NCBI GenBank assembly: GCA_047947185.1
Contig: CP170502.1
Coordinates: 5,146,001 to 5,210,000, forward strand
Direction: 5' to 3'
Source: JANQJA01 sp047947185
Lineage (GTDB): Bacteria; Pseudomonadota; Gammaproteobacteria; Pseudomonadales; Azotimanducaceae
Length of the DNA: 64,000 nucleotides
Part shown: one piece after another, positions 1 to 7,793 of the stretch
How the letters are laid out: every line of letters starts with the position of its first letter
Position numbering within the stretch: position 1 is the first letter of the stretch
Program-made: the position numbers and the translations under genes
Notes under the pieces: model-generated
Database searches by the model: none
What the model was told of the DNA's origin: nothing
What the model saw: only the letters and a program-made list of their open reading frames with translations

Positions 1-524
1 TGGATGAAGACGGGCGTCTGCTTGGGCCCAATGAAGTTGGCACCATCTACATGAAAGCGGGTCCCGACCGTTTTGAGTATTACAAGGACCCGGACAAGAC
101 AACCTCATCCTACCGTGGCGACTACTTCACGCTGGGTGACATGGGCTATTTTGATGAAGACGGGTACCTGTTCCTCACAGGCCGGACGGCAGAGGTCATT
201 ATCTCGGGTGGGGTGAATATCTACCCCCAGGAAGTTGATAATGAAATCATGAAACATCCGGCGGTTCATGAGGTCTGTACCATAGGCATACCTAACGAAG
301 AATGGGGTGAAGAGGTGCGAACGGTTGTCCAGGTGAAGCCTGGTGTGGTTGCCGGTGCTGACCTGGCGGCAGAGATTATTGCTTTTGCCCGGGCCCGGCT
401 GGCCGGTTTCAAATGTCCGCGGGCCATCGATTTTGCCGAAGATCTGCCAAGGCTGCCCACGGGCAAGATCCAGCGCCGGCTGGTACGCGATCCTTATTGG
501 GCAGGCAGGGAGAAACAGATTTGA
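1..524 (+). CDS. Acyl-CoA synthetase (AMP-binding, ANL family), C-terminal part
   Basis: This is the 3' end of a gene that starts before the window; the frame is open from base 3 and stops with TGA at 522-524. ANL enzymes activate a carboxylic acid as an acyl-AMP and transfer it to CoA. The visible part holds the core/hinge motif DMGYFDEDGYLFLTGR and the small C-terminal lid domain. The lid contains the VIISGGVNIYP segment and the late motif LPRLPTGKIQRR, whose Lys is the usual adenylation-step lysine. The substrate cannot be told from this fragment; long- or medium-chain fatty or terpenoid acids would fit the other acyl-CoA genes in the window. The stop overlaps the TTG start of the next gene, so the two are probably co-transcribed. 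Confidence 0.93.
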   Translation, partial: DEDGRLLGPNEVGTIYMKAGPDRFEYYKDPDKTTSSYRGDYFTLGDMGYFDEDGYLFLTGRTAEVIISGGVNIYPQEVDNEIMKHPAVHEVCTIGIPNEEWGEEVRTVVQVKPGVVAGADLAAEIIAFARARLAGFKCPRAIDFAEDLPRLPTGKIQRRLVRDPYWAGREKQI

Positions 525-1936
525 AAAAAGCGTTTGTATTATTGTCGCTGCTGGTACTGCTGCCGGCCCACCCGGTACTGGCGAACAACCAGGTGTTGCG
601 CCTCTCCCTGGCCGACCGCACCGCAATTGATCTGACCATCTACAGTAACTTTGCGGTTGTGCGTGATGTACGGGAGACGGTTTTGCCCTCGGGTACCTTT
701 GACCTGGAATTTGAACATGTTGCGCATAGGGTTGACGGGGGCAGTGTCATGGTGCGCTCATTGACCGGTGGCAATGAGTTAAGTGTGCTCTCCCAGTCGT
801 ACCAGTTTGACCTGCTGAACAAACAGTCGCTGCTGGAGCGCTATATTGGCAGGAAACTCAAATACTCACGCAGCGTGCTGCAGGACAATAAGTATGAAAA
901 GTACCTGCGTGAAGGCATCCTTCTCTCCATAGACCCGGAAATTGTCCAGTTTGGTGATGAAATTGAGATTGCCCCCGAGGGTGTGGTTTCGCTGCCCTAC
1001 ATACCGGAAGGATTAAAAACCATCCCAACCCTGGTGTGGAAAGTGAATAACAGGGTCAAGGGGGTGCAGAAGATTGAAACCAGCTACGTCAGTGATGCGT
1101 TTAACTGGCAGGCAGAACATCTGCTGACACTGAATGCGCGCGAGGATGCCTTTGATCTCTCCACCCGGGTATCGGTGGAGAACCAGAGCGGTATCAATTA
1201 CGACCGGGCGAGAATCAACCTGGTGGCAGGCGACGTCAACCGGGAACAGAAAAGCACCCGGGTACTGCGCGATGCCCCCATGATGATGCGGGCTGAAGCA
1301 GTCTCTGCTACTGCTGATGTGGGACCGGAGGCGCTGGGTGACATCTACCTGTATCGCATTCCGGGTGAGGTGGATATCAAACACCATGAAACCAGGCAAC
1401 TGCGGTTGTTTGATGCCCGCAATATCAAGGTGAAGCGAACCTACAAGCTGGTTACCCCGGTGATGACCCACCAGAACCCCCAACCCGAAACCCGCCGTTT
1501 TGACGTGACTTTTGCTTTTGAGAATACGCAGCGGAACGGACTGGGTGATCCTTTCCCGGCGGGGCGTGTGCGCGTGTTCAAGGATGATGCCGGTGCGCTT
1601 CGCCTGCTGGGTGAAGATCGTGTTCGGCACACCCCGGGCGGTGAAACCATCGAGTTCACAACCGGCAAGGCATTTGACCTGGTGGCGGAGCGTACGCAGA
1701 AAAGCTGGCGCCGGCTGGGTGACCGGGCGGCCGAGGTGACCTACGAAATTGCGCTGCGTAATGCCAAGCGTGAGGGCGCCACGCTGGTGCTGCAGGAAAA
1801 ACTTTATGGTGACTGGTCAATAGTCAGCCAGACGGCGGATGGAGCAAAACTCGACAGTACAACCCAGCAGTACATCATTGACCTCAAGGCCGGTGAATCC
1901 CGCACCTTTACCTATACCGCGCGTACTGTTTTCTGA
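521..1936 (+). CDS. Secreted DUF4139-type protein
   Basis: A 471-residue protein. I choose the TTG at 521 because it is followed directly by a signal peptide (LKKAFVLLSLLVLLPAHPVLA) and preceded by a purine-rich ribosome site (AGGGAG, about 506-511). An upstream ATG at 413 would add 36 unrelated residues that overlap the acyl-CoA synthetase. The C-terminal half resembles the DUF4139 beta-rich domain: an FNWQAEHLLTLN segment, a FAFENTQRNGLGDPFPAGRVRV-like stretch and a closing YTARTVF. Family members are exported and of unknown role. It overlaps the preceding gene by four bases but is not otherwise linked to a pathway. It converges on dusC with 18 bases between the stops. Confidence 0.8.
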   Translation: MKKAFVLLSLLVLLPAHPVLANNQVLRLSLADRTAIDLTIYSNFAVVRDVRETVLPSGTFDLEFEHVAHRVDGGSVMVRSLTGGNELSVLSQSYQFDLLNKQSLLERYIGRKLKYSRSVLQDNKYEKYLREGILLSIDPEIVQFGDEIEIAPEGVVSLPYIPEGLKTIPTLVWKVNNRVKGVQKIETSYVSDAFNWQAEHLLTLNAREDAFDLSTRVSVENQSGINYDRARINLVAGDVNREQKSTRVLRDAPMMMRAEAVSATADVGPEALGDIYLYRIPGEVDIKHHETRQLRLFDARNIKVKRTYKLVTPVMTHQNPQPETRRFDVTFAFENTQRNGLGDPFPAGRVRVFKDDAGALRLLGEDRVRHTPGGETIEFTTGKAFDLVAERTQKSWRRLGDRAAEVTYEIALRNAKREGATLVLQEKLYGDWSIVSQTADGAKLDSTTQQYIIDLKAGESRTFTYTARTVF

Positions 1937-1954
1937 CAGCGCCCCGATCAGCGC

Positions 1955-2923
1955 TCAGCGCCTTGCTCCTGCAGCAAGGCCCGGCGTTTGCCCCTTTGGC
2001 AGCAGCAGGTCATCCAGCCTTTCAGGTTTGCGCTCCGCCCGGACCTGCTGCCACAACACCTCTGCCTCGGGATGCACCTGGCGCAGGTGGTTAATCCACT
2101 GTTTCAGCCGGCCGGCACAGTGCCGGGGCGATAGCGAGGCCCGCACCTCCAGCCAGAAAGTCTGGATGAGCGACAGCACTTCACACCATGCGAGTGGTTC
2201 CCGCTGATTCTCGCGGATGCGCTGCGCCAGGTCGGGGTGACGCACGGCGCCGCGCCCCAGCATGACATCCGGGGTGCCGGCAAGGGTGGTACAGGTGCTG
2301 TAATCCAGCGGTGACCAGATATCACCGTTGGCAATCAGCGGAATGCGGATGTGATCACGAATCTGGCCCAACGCGGCCCAGTTGGCGGGTGGCGCATACC
2401 CCTGCAGACGTGTTCTGGCATGGACTGTCAGTTCAGTGGCGCCCGCGGCCTCGATGGCGGCAGCATTGTCCAGCATGAGCCCGGTGTCAGCATACCCAAG
2501 CCGCATCTTGGCAGAAACCACAACGTCCGCGGGCAGCGCCCGGCGCACGGCAGACACCACCTCAAACAGTGCATCAGGTGATTTTAGCAGGACAGCACCA
2601 CCCTGGCTCCTGTTGACCGTCTTGCTGGGGCAGCCAAAGTTGATGTCGACACCATAGGCACCCAGGGCAATGGCTGCCCGGGCATTAGCCGCCATGGCGG
2701 CGGGGTGGTTGCCCAGCAGTTGGACCCGGACCGGGGTGCCAGCGCCGGTGGTTCCACCCCGGGCGAGTTCCGGACACATCTGCAGGAACACCCGGTCCGG
2801 CAGTCGCCTGTCGACCACCCGGACAAACTCCGACACCGCCCAGTCAAAACCGCCCTGGGCAGTGATCAGCCGTCGAAGGTAAACGTCGGCCAGTCCCTCC
2901 ATGGGGGCAAGTACAATTCGCAT
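1955..2923 (-). CDS. dusC: tRNA-dihydrouridine(16) synthase DusC
   Basis: A 322-residue FMN enzyme that reduces uridine in the tRNA D-loop. It has the Dus TIM-barrel start (LAPMEGLADVYLRRL), the signature INFGCPSKTVNRSQGGAVLL with the catalytic Cys at residue 98, the KMRLGYAD strand, ELTVHARTRLQGY and IPLIANGDIWS. The short C-terminal helical domain and the MRIVLAPMEGL start favour DusC over DusA or DusB; the position specificity is inferred from this resemblance. It is the last gene of the minus-strand run, nine bases after the enoyl-CoA hydratase, and is probably co-transcribed by proximity rather than by function. Confidence 0.9.
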   Translation of the reverse strand: MRIVLAPMEGLADVYLRRLITAQGGFDWAVSEFVRVVDRRLPDRVFLQMCPELARGGTTGAGTPVRVQLLGNHPAAMAANARAAIALGAYGVDINFGCPSKTVNRSQGGAVLLKSPDALFEVVSAVRRALPADVVVSAKMRLGYADTGLMLDNAAAIEAAGATELTVHARTRLQGYAPPANWAALGQIRDHIRIPLIANGDIWSPLDYSTCTTLAGTPDVMLGRGAVRHPDLAQRIRENQREPLAWCEVLSLIQTFWLEVRASLSPRHCAGRLKQWINHLRQVHPEAEVLWQQVRAERKPERLDDLLLPKGQTPGLAAGARR

Positions 2924-2932
2924 GACTGGTAC

Positions 2933-3715
2933 TCAGTTTTCGCCGGATTCCAGCTTGTGTTGCGCGGCAACCCTTGCCAGCAGGGTTTTCGCTTCCGGGG
3001 TCTGCATCAACTCACCAAAGAGCCTGGATTCCAGCGTCAGCATGTCTTTCGTGACAGGTGATACGGCACTTCGCACCAGGCGTTTGATGTGGGCCACGGC
3101 CAGGGGTGAACGCGACGCCATTTCAGCTGCCATGGCCTGGGCACGGTCAAGTGCGGTTTCTGTTGTATCAAGGGGTACCAGTTCTTCAATAATACCCAGC
3201 GCGTGTGCCTCAGCAGGCGTCAGCAGGCGCGGGCGCAGCATCAGTTCCAATGCCCTGCCGCGCCCCACAATTTCGGTCAGTCGCTGGGTACCGCCACCGC
3301 CGGGGAGGATCCCCACGGAAACCTCGGGCAAGCCGTAGCGAAAAGGGCCGTCCTTGGCAACACGGATGTCGGTGGCGAGGGCAAATTCCAGGCCGCCTCC
3401 ACTGGCCGAGCCGTTCAGGGCGCTGATCACGGGTTTTGGCAGGTGTTCAATAGCGAGGAGGAGATCATCCATATTGACGTCCCAGGTTTCGCCGCCACCG
3501 CGCGTCCGGTTGTCGAGTTCCTCGACGGAAAAGTGGCGAATAAAAAAATGGGCATCGGTACCGGTAAAAACAATTGCCCGCACGTCCGGCGCTTCGAGTG
3601 CCGGCAACAGGGCGTTCAGCTCGTTCATGGTTGTTGGTGTCATGACCTGGAGCGGCGGGTTGCTGAACCTGATAGTGGCAACACCCTCGTGAATATCCAT
3701 GGTTAACTGCGGCAT
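2933..3715 (-). CDS. Enoyl-CoA hydratase/isomerase family protein
   Basis: A 260-residue crotonase-fold protein. Visible family features are the oxyanion-hole strand AIVFTGTDAHFF, the SASGGGLEFALATDIRVA segment carrying the first catalytic-position Glu, and GILPGGGGTQRL, where the second catalytic Glu is replaced by Leu-Pro-Gly. The typical hydratase has two glutamates, so the exact reaction (hydratase, isomerase or another CoA chemistry) is open. It starts five bases after the stop of the histidine kinase and is followed nine bases later by dusC. Confidence 0.87.
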   Translation of the reverse strand: MPQLTMDIHEGVATIRFSNPPLQVMTPTTMNELNALLPALEAPDVRAIVFTGTDAHFFIRHFSVEELDNRTRGGGETWDVNMDDLLLAIEHLPKPVISALNGSASGGGLEFALATDIRVAKDGPFRYGLPEVSVGILPGGGGTQRLTEIVGRGRALELMLRPRLLTPAEAHALGIIEELVPLDTTETALDRAQAMAAEMASRSPLAVAHIKRLVRSAVSPVTKDMLTLESRLFGELMQTPEAKTLLARVAAQHKLESGEN

Positions 3716-3720
3716 CTGGC

Positions 3721-5646
3721 TTAATCTTCCCTTGTCTGGTTTCCGAAATGATGGGCTTCTGCCCCAATGGGTATGAGCAACTGAAAGCGGGTACCCTGTC
3801 CACCGGGCCCCTCGCGACAGCTGACGATCCCATTCATGGCTGTCATCAGCTGGCGCACGATACTGAGTCCAAGGCCCCTGCCTTCCCCTTTTGTTGTCAT
3901 CCCGGCATTGTCGTCCGGGTTGGGATCAAACAACGCCAGCCGTACGGCGGCTGTCATACCGGGGCCATTGTCTGTCACCGTCACCTCGGTATAGGCATGG
4001 CCGCCCACGTTGATGGCACCCTGGGTCGAAATGATGACCTCGGCATCAATTGTGCCGGCCAGCGCCTCGGTGGCATTCCTGAGCAGATTCAGCACCACCT
4101 GGCGCAGCGCATCTGCGGCAAACTCCAGTGGCGGAAGCGTCAAATCGAATTCGCAGGTGAAGCGAATGGTGGACCCCTCAGCGACCACGGCAACCAGGTC
4201 ACCAATCAGGTTGTTGAGATCAATCACCTCAAAAGTCAGTTCTTCCTCCCGGCCGACTCTCGCATATTTCTGGACAATTCGTCCCACGCGCGCAAGTTCT
4301 GACGAGATGGCGCGCAGCTCCTGCCCAACCGGTCCATCTGTACCCAGTTTCATCGACAGGCTCGCGACGTAGTTACGCACCGTGGTCAGGGGATTGTTGA
4401 CCTCGTGGGTAATCTCGCGGAGTTGCCGGTCAATATCATCGAGGGAAACGGTTCCCGGTTGGCCAGTCTCCGCCTCGGGTTCAGTAAGGTAAAGGCTGGT
4501 AACCAGGTCTGTGAATGCTGCCAGTCTGCCGCCTGAGGCAAGCAGACTGTCCCTGACGCTGCGTGGGACACCACAGGCGATAAGGCCGGCGCCGGCCGCC
4601 AGCGGGATCACCAGCAGGCATTCACCGCCGAGGCGGTCGATGAGCTGCCGGTCAATAACGTCGATTGCCCCGGTTGCATCGCGGGTCACGGGCTGCCCCT
4701 GGGACGCTGCCAGGGCCACAGCACTGGTTGTTCGCGTCATGTCGATGCGCACGGAATAGTCATCAGCTTCACAGCAGAGTGTGCCGCTGCGTGCAACAAA
4801 CAGGTAAACCCTGTCGCCAGCCAGCATCAGGCGGGTAATTTCACGGGTTGCTGCAGCCAATGGGCGGCTATCTCCGGCCCGGGCACGGTACAGGGCGTTA
4901 CTCATGTTGGCATTCAGCAGCAGGTTTGCCAGGGGCTCATCTGCGGGTTTGCTGAGCCCCTGCAGCTGCCGGGTTGCACTTCCCAGCGCCGTGTACACCT
5001 GTTCCGAATCTATACCCAGCAGCGCAGTCACGCTTTCCAGGAGCCAGGCGGGCAGGTCACCACCCTGCTCCAGGCAGGGCAACAGGGCGCCAGCCGCTGC
5101 GGTCTCACGGATTGGCCTGGATAGTCCGGCCAGTTGTTCCAGGGGCACATTGCTGAAGCGGACGCCATCCCGGACGTCGGGCGGCAAGGGAAACTGTGCC
5201 AGGTAGTTGGCGAATGCATCAAGATCGATAGCCCAGTCCAGGGCGGCACCAGCAAACAGGCCGGCAAGGCGGGCGTTACCGTCTTCTCCCAGCGCGCCAG
5301 CCAGCAGGGCATAGCGGGCAGCCATGCCGCCGCCGGGGCCTGCATTACCGGACCCGGGCGGCAAATTTATCTCCGGGTGGACAAGTTGCCTGTTGCCCTG
5401 GATTACCGCCAGGGCTCGCAGTAGCGGGGCATCCAGCCCGGCGTGCCAGGGCTGGTTGGGCTTGCCTGCTGGCACCAGGGAAAGTGCCGCGAGCATGAGC
5501 CCGGGATCCAGTTCGACGATGGCAATCAGGTCTTCACGACAGGTATTGGGCTGTAGGGCCAGGGAGACAAAACGCTGGAGGGTTGTCGGCCATGTGGGCA
5601 GGGATCCCACCAGCGTTCCAGACAGATCCAGCGCCTTATCCGACAT
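3721..5646 (-). CDS. HDOD-GAF-like sensor histidine kinase
   Basis: A 641-residue soluble sensor kinase with no membrane helix. Residues about 10-230 resemble an HDOD domain (GSLPTWPTTLQRFVSLAL, then IAIVELDPGLMLAALSL). Residues about 265-385 look like a GAF-type sensing module. HisKA follows with the phosphoacceptor His414 in REITHEVNNPLTTVRNY, then the HATPase_c domain with an N-box (NLLRNATEAL), G1 (DNGPGM) and G2 (GEGRGLGLSIV). HDOD-kinase fusions occur in gammaproteobacteria, usually with unknown signals. There is no adjacent response regulator, so it is an orphan kinase. It lies 52 bases after the second vWA gene on the same strand. That suggests, but does not prove, a regulatory tie to that cluster. 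Confidence 0.85.
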   Translation of the reverse strand: MSDKALDLSGTLVGSLPTWPTTLQRFVSLALQPNTCREDLIAIVELDPGLMLAALSLVPAGKPNQPWHAGLDAPLLRALAVIQGNRQLVHPEINLPPGSGNAGPGGGMAARYALLAGALGEDGNARLAGLFAGAALDWAIDLDAFANYLAQFPLPPDVRDGVRFSNVPLEQLAGLSRPIRETAAAGALLPCLEQGGDLPAWLLESVTALLGIDSEQVYTALGSATRQLQGLSKPADEPLANLLLNANMSNALYRARAGDSRPLAAATREITRLMLAGDRVYLFVARSGTLCCEADDYSVRIDMTRTTSAVALAASQGQPVTRDATGAIDVIDRQLIDRLGGECLLVIPLAAGAGLIACGVPRSVRDSLLASGGRLAAFTDLVTSLYLTEPEAETGQPGTVSLDDIDRQLREITHEVNNPLTTVRNYVASLSMKLGTDGPVGQELRAISSELARVGRIVQKYARVGREEELTFEVIDLNNLIGDLVAVVAEGSTIRFTCEFDLTLPPLEFAADALRQVVLNLLRNATEALAGTIDAEVIISTQGAINVGGHAYTEVTVTDNGPGMTAAVRLALFDPNPDDNAGMTTKGEGRGLGLSIVRQLMTAMNGIVSCREGPGGQGTRFQLLIPIGAEAHHFGNQTRED

Positions 5647-5698
5647 TCGGGGATAGTAAAGGGTTATGCCCCGTTAGACAATCAGCCGGGCGTCGCGA

Positions 5699-6706
5699 TT
5701 ACAACAGCCGGTAGTCGTTCAGGCCAACAAAAGTGCCGCCGTTGCGTTCACACAGAATTCGCATGAGATGGGCAAAGCGGAAACCTGAGGCCTGGAACTG
5801 GGCGGGTTGGGCGAATATCACCGGAAACCCGATGGCATGGATGCGTACCAGCCGTTGACCGGTCGCATCAGCCCTGTTGATGCGATCAACCGCATCAACC
5901 ACGGTCTTGATGGAACGACCGTTAAAATCGTCACCGAATACATACAGGGAAATTTTCCGCCCCGGCTGGTAAAAGGTCGAGATGGCGCGAATGATACCGC
6001 GCTCGGGACTGGATCGGCTGAAGGCGTTCCAGCTTTCCATTCGGTCAAGGATGGCTGCGCGTCGCGCCGCGGTATCAGGTATCCACTCGTTGGCGTACTG
6101 GGAAAACATGTAGTCACCCTGGTCATTCATCACCTGGATACCCTTGAGTCTTGGGTAGACTGCGAGGGTCTCATTGACCTTCTGGATCACCAACGGCCAG
6201 GCGAACTCGCGCATGCTGCCACTGGTGTCGATAATAAAAATGACGTACTCGCTGTCCACCGGTATGCCGCCGATGGTGTTGTTGTCCAGGTCTTTCTGGA
6301 AATCCGCGAGCAGCCGCTCCATTTCCTCCGTCAGGCTTTGTTTTGCCTGTGCCAGCCGGCCTTCAATTACGTTGGCAACGCGGGAGTTGTCTTCCGTCGC
6401 TTCAAATTTTGCCCGCGCGGCCTCCAGCTCACGCTGCAGTTTTGCAACACGTTCAAGTTCTTCGGTTTTCCTGTCTTCCCGGCGAATGAGTTCGCGATCC
6501 AGTTGTGTTGTTTCACCCCGTATCTCAAACAGGTCCTCCTGCAGGGCCGCCAGGTAACCCTCAAGATTCCTGATGGTTTCTTCGAGAATGACCGGTTCAA
6601 ACACTTTGGTCAGGACCAGCAGCAGGATAATCGCACCGAAGCCACAGCTGATCACGTCCAGAAATGACAGGCTGATGCCTTCTATTTCTCTACGCCGCGT
6701 TCTCAT
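5699..6706 (-). CDS. vWA-domain protein with ExbD/MotB-like N-terminal helix (second copy)
   Basis: A 335-residue protein. A short basic N-terminus (RTRRREIEG) precedes one membrane helix, residues about 11-34, with Asp17 at its start (SLSFLDVISCGFG). This resembles the ExbD/TolR/MotB helix whose Asp carries protons. Residues about 40-135 are strongly charged and probably coiled coil. A von Willebrand A domain follows with a MIDAS motif DTSGS (Asp160, Ser162, Ser164). It ends without a lipid anchor or OmpA-like domain. The start codon overlaps the stop of the upstream vWA gene by one base, so translation is likely coupled. The outer part should be periplasmic. The proton-relay role is inferred from position and motif only. 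Confidence 0.8.
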   Translation of the reverse strand: MRTRRREIEGISLSFLDVISCGFGAIILLLVLTKVFEPVILEETIRNLEGYLAALQEDLFEIRGETTQLDRELIRREDRKTEELERVAKLQRELEAARAKFEATEDNSRVANVIEGRLAQAKQSLTEEMERLLADFQKDLDNNTIGGIPVDSEYVIFIIDTSGSMREFAWPLVIQKVNETLAVYPRLKGIQVMNDQGDYMFSQYANEWIPDTAARRAAILDRMESWNAFSRSSPERGIIRAISTFYQPGRKISLYVFGDDFNGRSIKTVVDAVDRINRADATGQRLVRIHAIGFPVIFAQPAQFQASGFRFAHLMRILCERNGGTFVGLNDYRLL

Positions 6707-7791
6707 CAGGGCCAGTCCTTGGAGGGTGTCAGGAAGGCGCCACCGCTGGCCTGTGCCAGTATCCAGAAATAGGGGGTTGCCATGGGATCACCCTCCATGG
6801 GAAACAGGATGATGTTAACGGGGATGTTCTGGGGCAATTCGTTAAGCGCCCGGGTAAACAGTCTGACCCGCTCCTGAGAACTGATGGCAGTCCGGTTGGT
6901 TTCCCGTTCACCCTGGGTAGGCAGGCTGTCGATAATCAGGAAGATGTTGTCTGGCCTGGGCTCAAGTGCCGCGGCGGCACTGAATGCGTGGAACAGCGAG
7001 GTCCCGCCCCCGGGCACAAATTTTTTCAGGTCCAGGAGAGCTGCATCGGTATTGGTCCGTTCCGCACTTGCCTGCCAGTCACCCTGGGCAATCCTGTGCA
7101 CATCGGTATTGAAGGTCATCAGTTGGAAACTGGAATCGGGTGGCATGTTGGCCATGATCCATTCAACGGTGCTTAACGCACGCTGCCACTTGGGTGACTC
7201 AAGCTTGTCCGCATCGGCCATCAGGTTCCTGCGGACTGCGTTCACAATGGTTTCATCCAGCATGCTGCCGGAACCATCCAGCAGAATGAGAATGTGGGTC
7301 CCGCCGACGTTGAGACCCGTCAGGTACTGTCGGTTGCCGTCCCCGACAAAAGAACGCAGGCTGGTACCACGGTCATCTGTGCCGCCGACGCTGCCCTCCA
7401 GGGAGGCAGCTTCCCGGGCCAGTTGCTGCAGTTCCTGCTTCAGTTCGTCAATGGTTTCGGTCTGGCTTGCACCGTCATTGGCCATGGCCGCAATGCGGGA
7501 TTCAAGTGTACGAATCTGCTCAACAATTAGTGCCGCACGGCCTTCAGTTGTAATGATCTCGTCTTCGGTCTCGGCCAGCGTGTTCCTGACCTGTGCCAGT
7601 CGCTCGGTACCCTCCAGCACCTCTTCCTCCAGGCGCGTGACCTCCGCCATGAGTTCAAGGTTTACAGTCTGGGATGTCACCTCGGTCGAATGCTGGATCA
7701 GGATAAAAATCAGGATTACGGCGCCAAATCCACAGGACATGATATCGAGGAAAGACAGGCTGAAGACATTTAACTCGCGCCGTTTTGCCAT
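6706..7791 (-). CDS. vWA-domain protein with ExbD/MotB-like N-terminal helix (first copy)
   Basis: A 361-residue paralogue of the next gene. It has the same plan: basic N-terminus (AKRREL), one membrane helix at about 11-32 with Asp16 (SLSFLDIMSCGFG), a coiled-coil stretch at about 44-132, then a vWA domain with an intact MIDAS DGSGS (Asp172, Ser174, Ser176) and a GGGTSLFHAF segment that fits the MIDAS threonine. vWA domains bind protein partners through a divalent metal. It starts two bases after the Hsp70-like gene stops and overlaps the following vWA gene by one base. MotB and ExbD normally carry a peptidoglycan-binding or TonB-contacting outer domain; here vWA takes that place. Confidence 0.82.
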   Translation of the reverse strand: MAKRRELNVFSLSFLDIMSCGFGAVILIFILIQHSTEVTSQTVNLELMAEVTRLEEEVLEGTERLAQVRNTLAETEDEIITTEGRAALIVEQIRTLESRIAAMANDGASQTETIDELKQELQQLAREAASLEGSVGGTDDRGTSLRSFVGDGNRQYLTGLNVGGTHILILLDGSGSMLDETIVNAVRRNLMADADKLESPKWQRALSTVEWIMANMPPDSSFQLMTFNTDVHRIAQGDWQASAERTNTDAALLDLKKFVPGGGTSLFHAFSAAAALEPRPDNIFLIIDSLPTQGERETNRTAISSQERVRLFTRALNELPQNIPVNIILFPMEGDPMATPYFWILAQASGGAFLTPSKDWP

Positions 7792-7793
7792 GG

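Noticed and set aside
5807..6667. 286-codon plus-strand open frame over the second vWA gene
   Set aside because: Antisense shadow; the minus-strand frame has a membrane helix and a vWA MIDAS.
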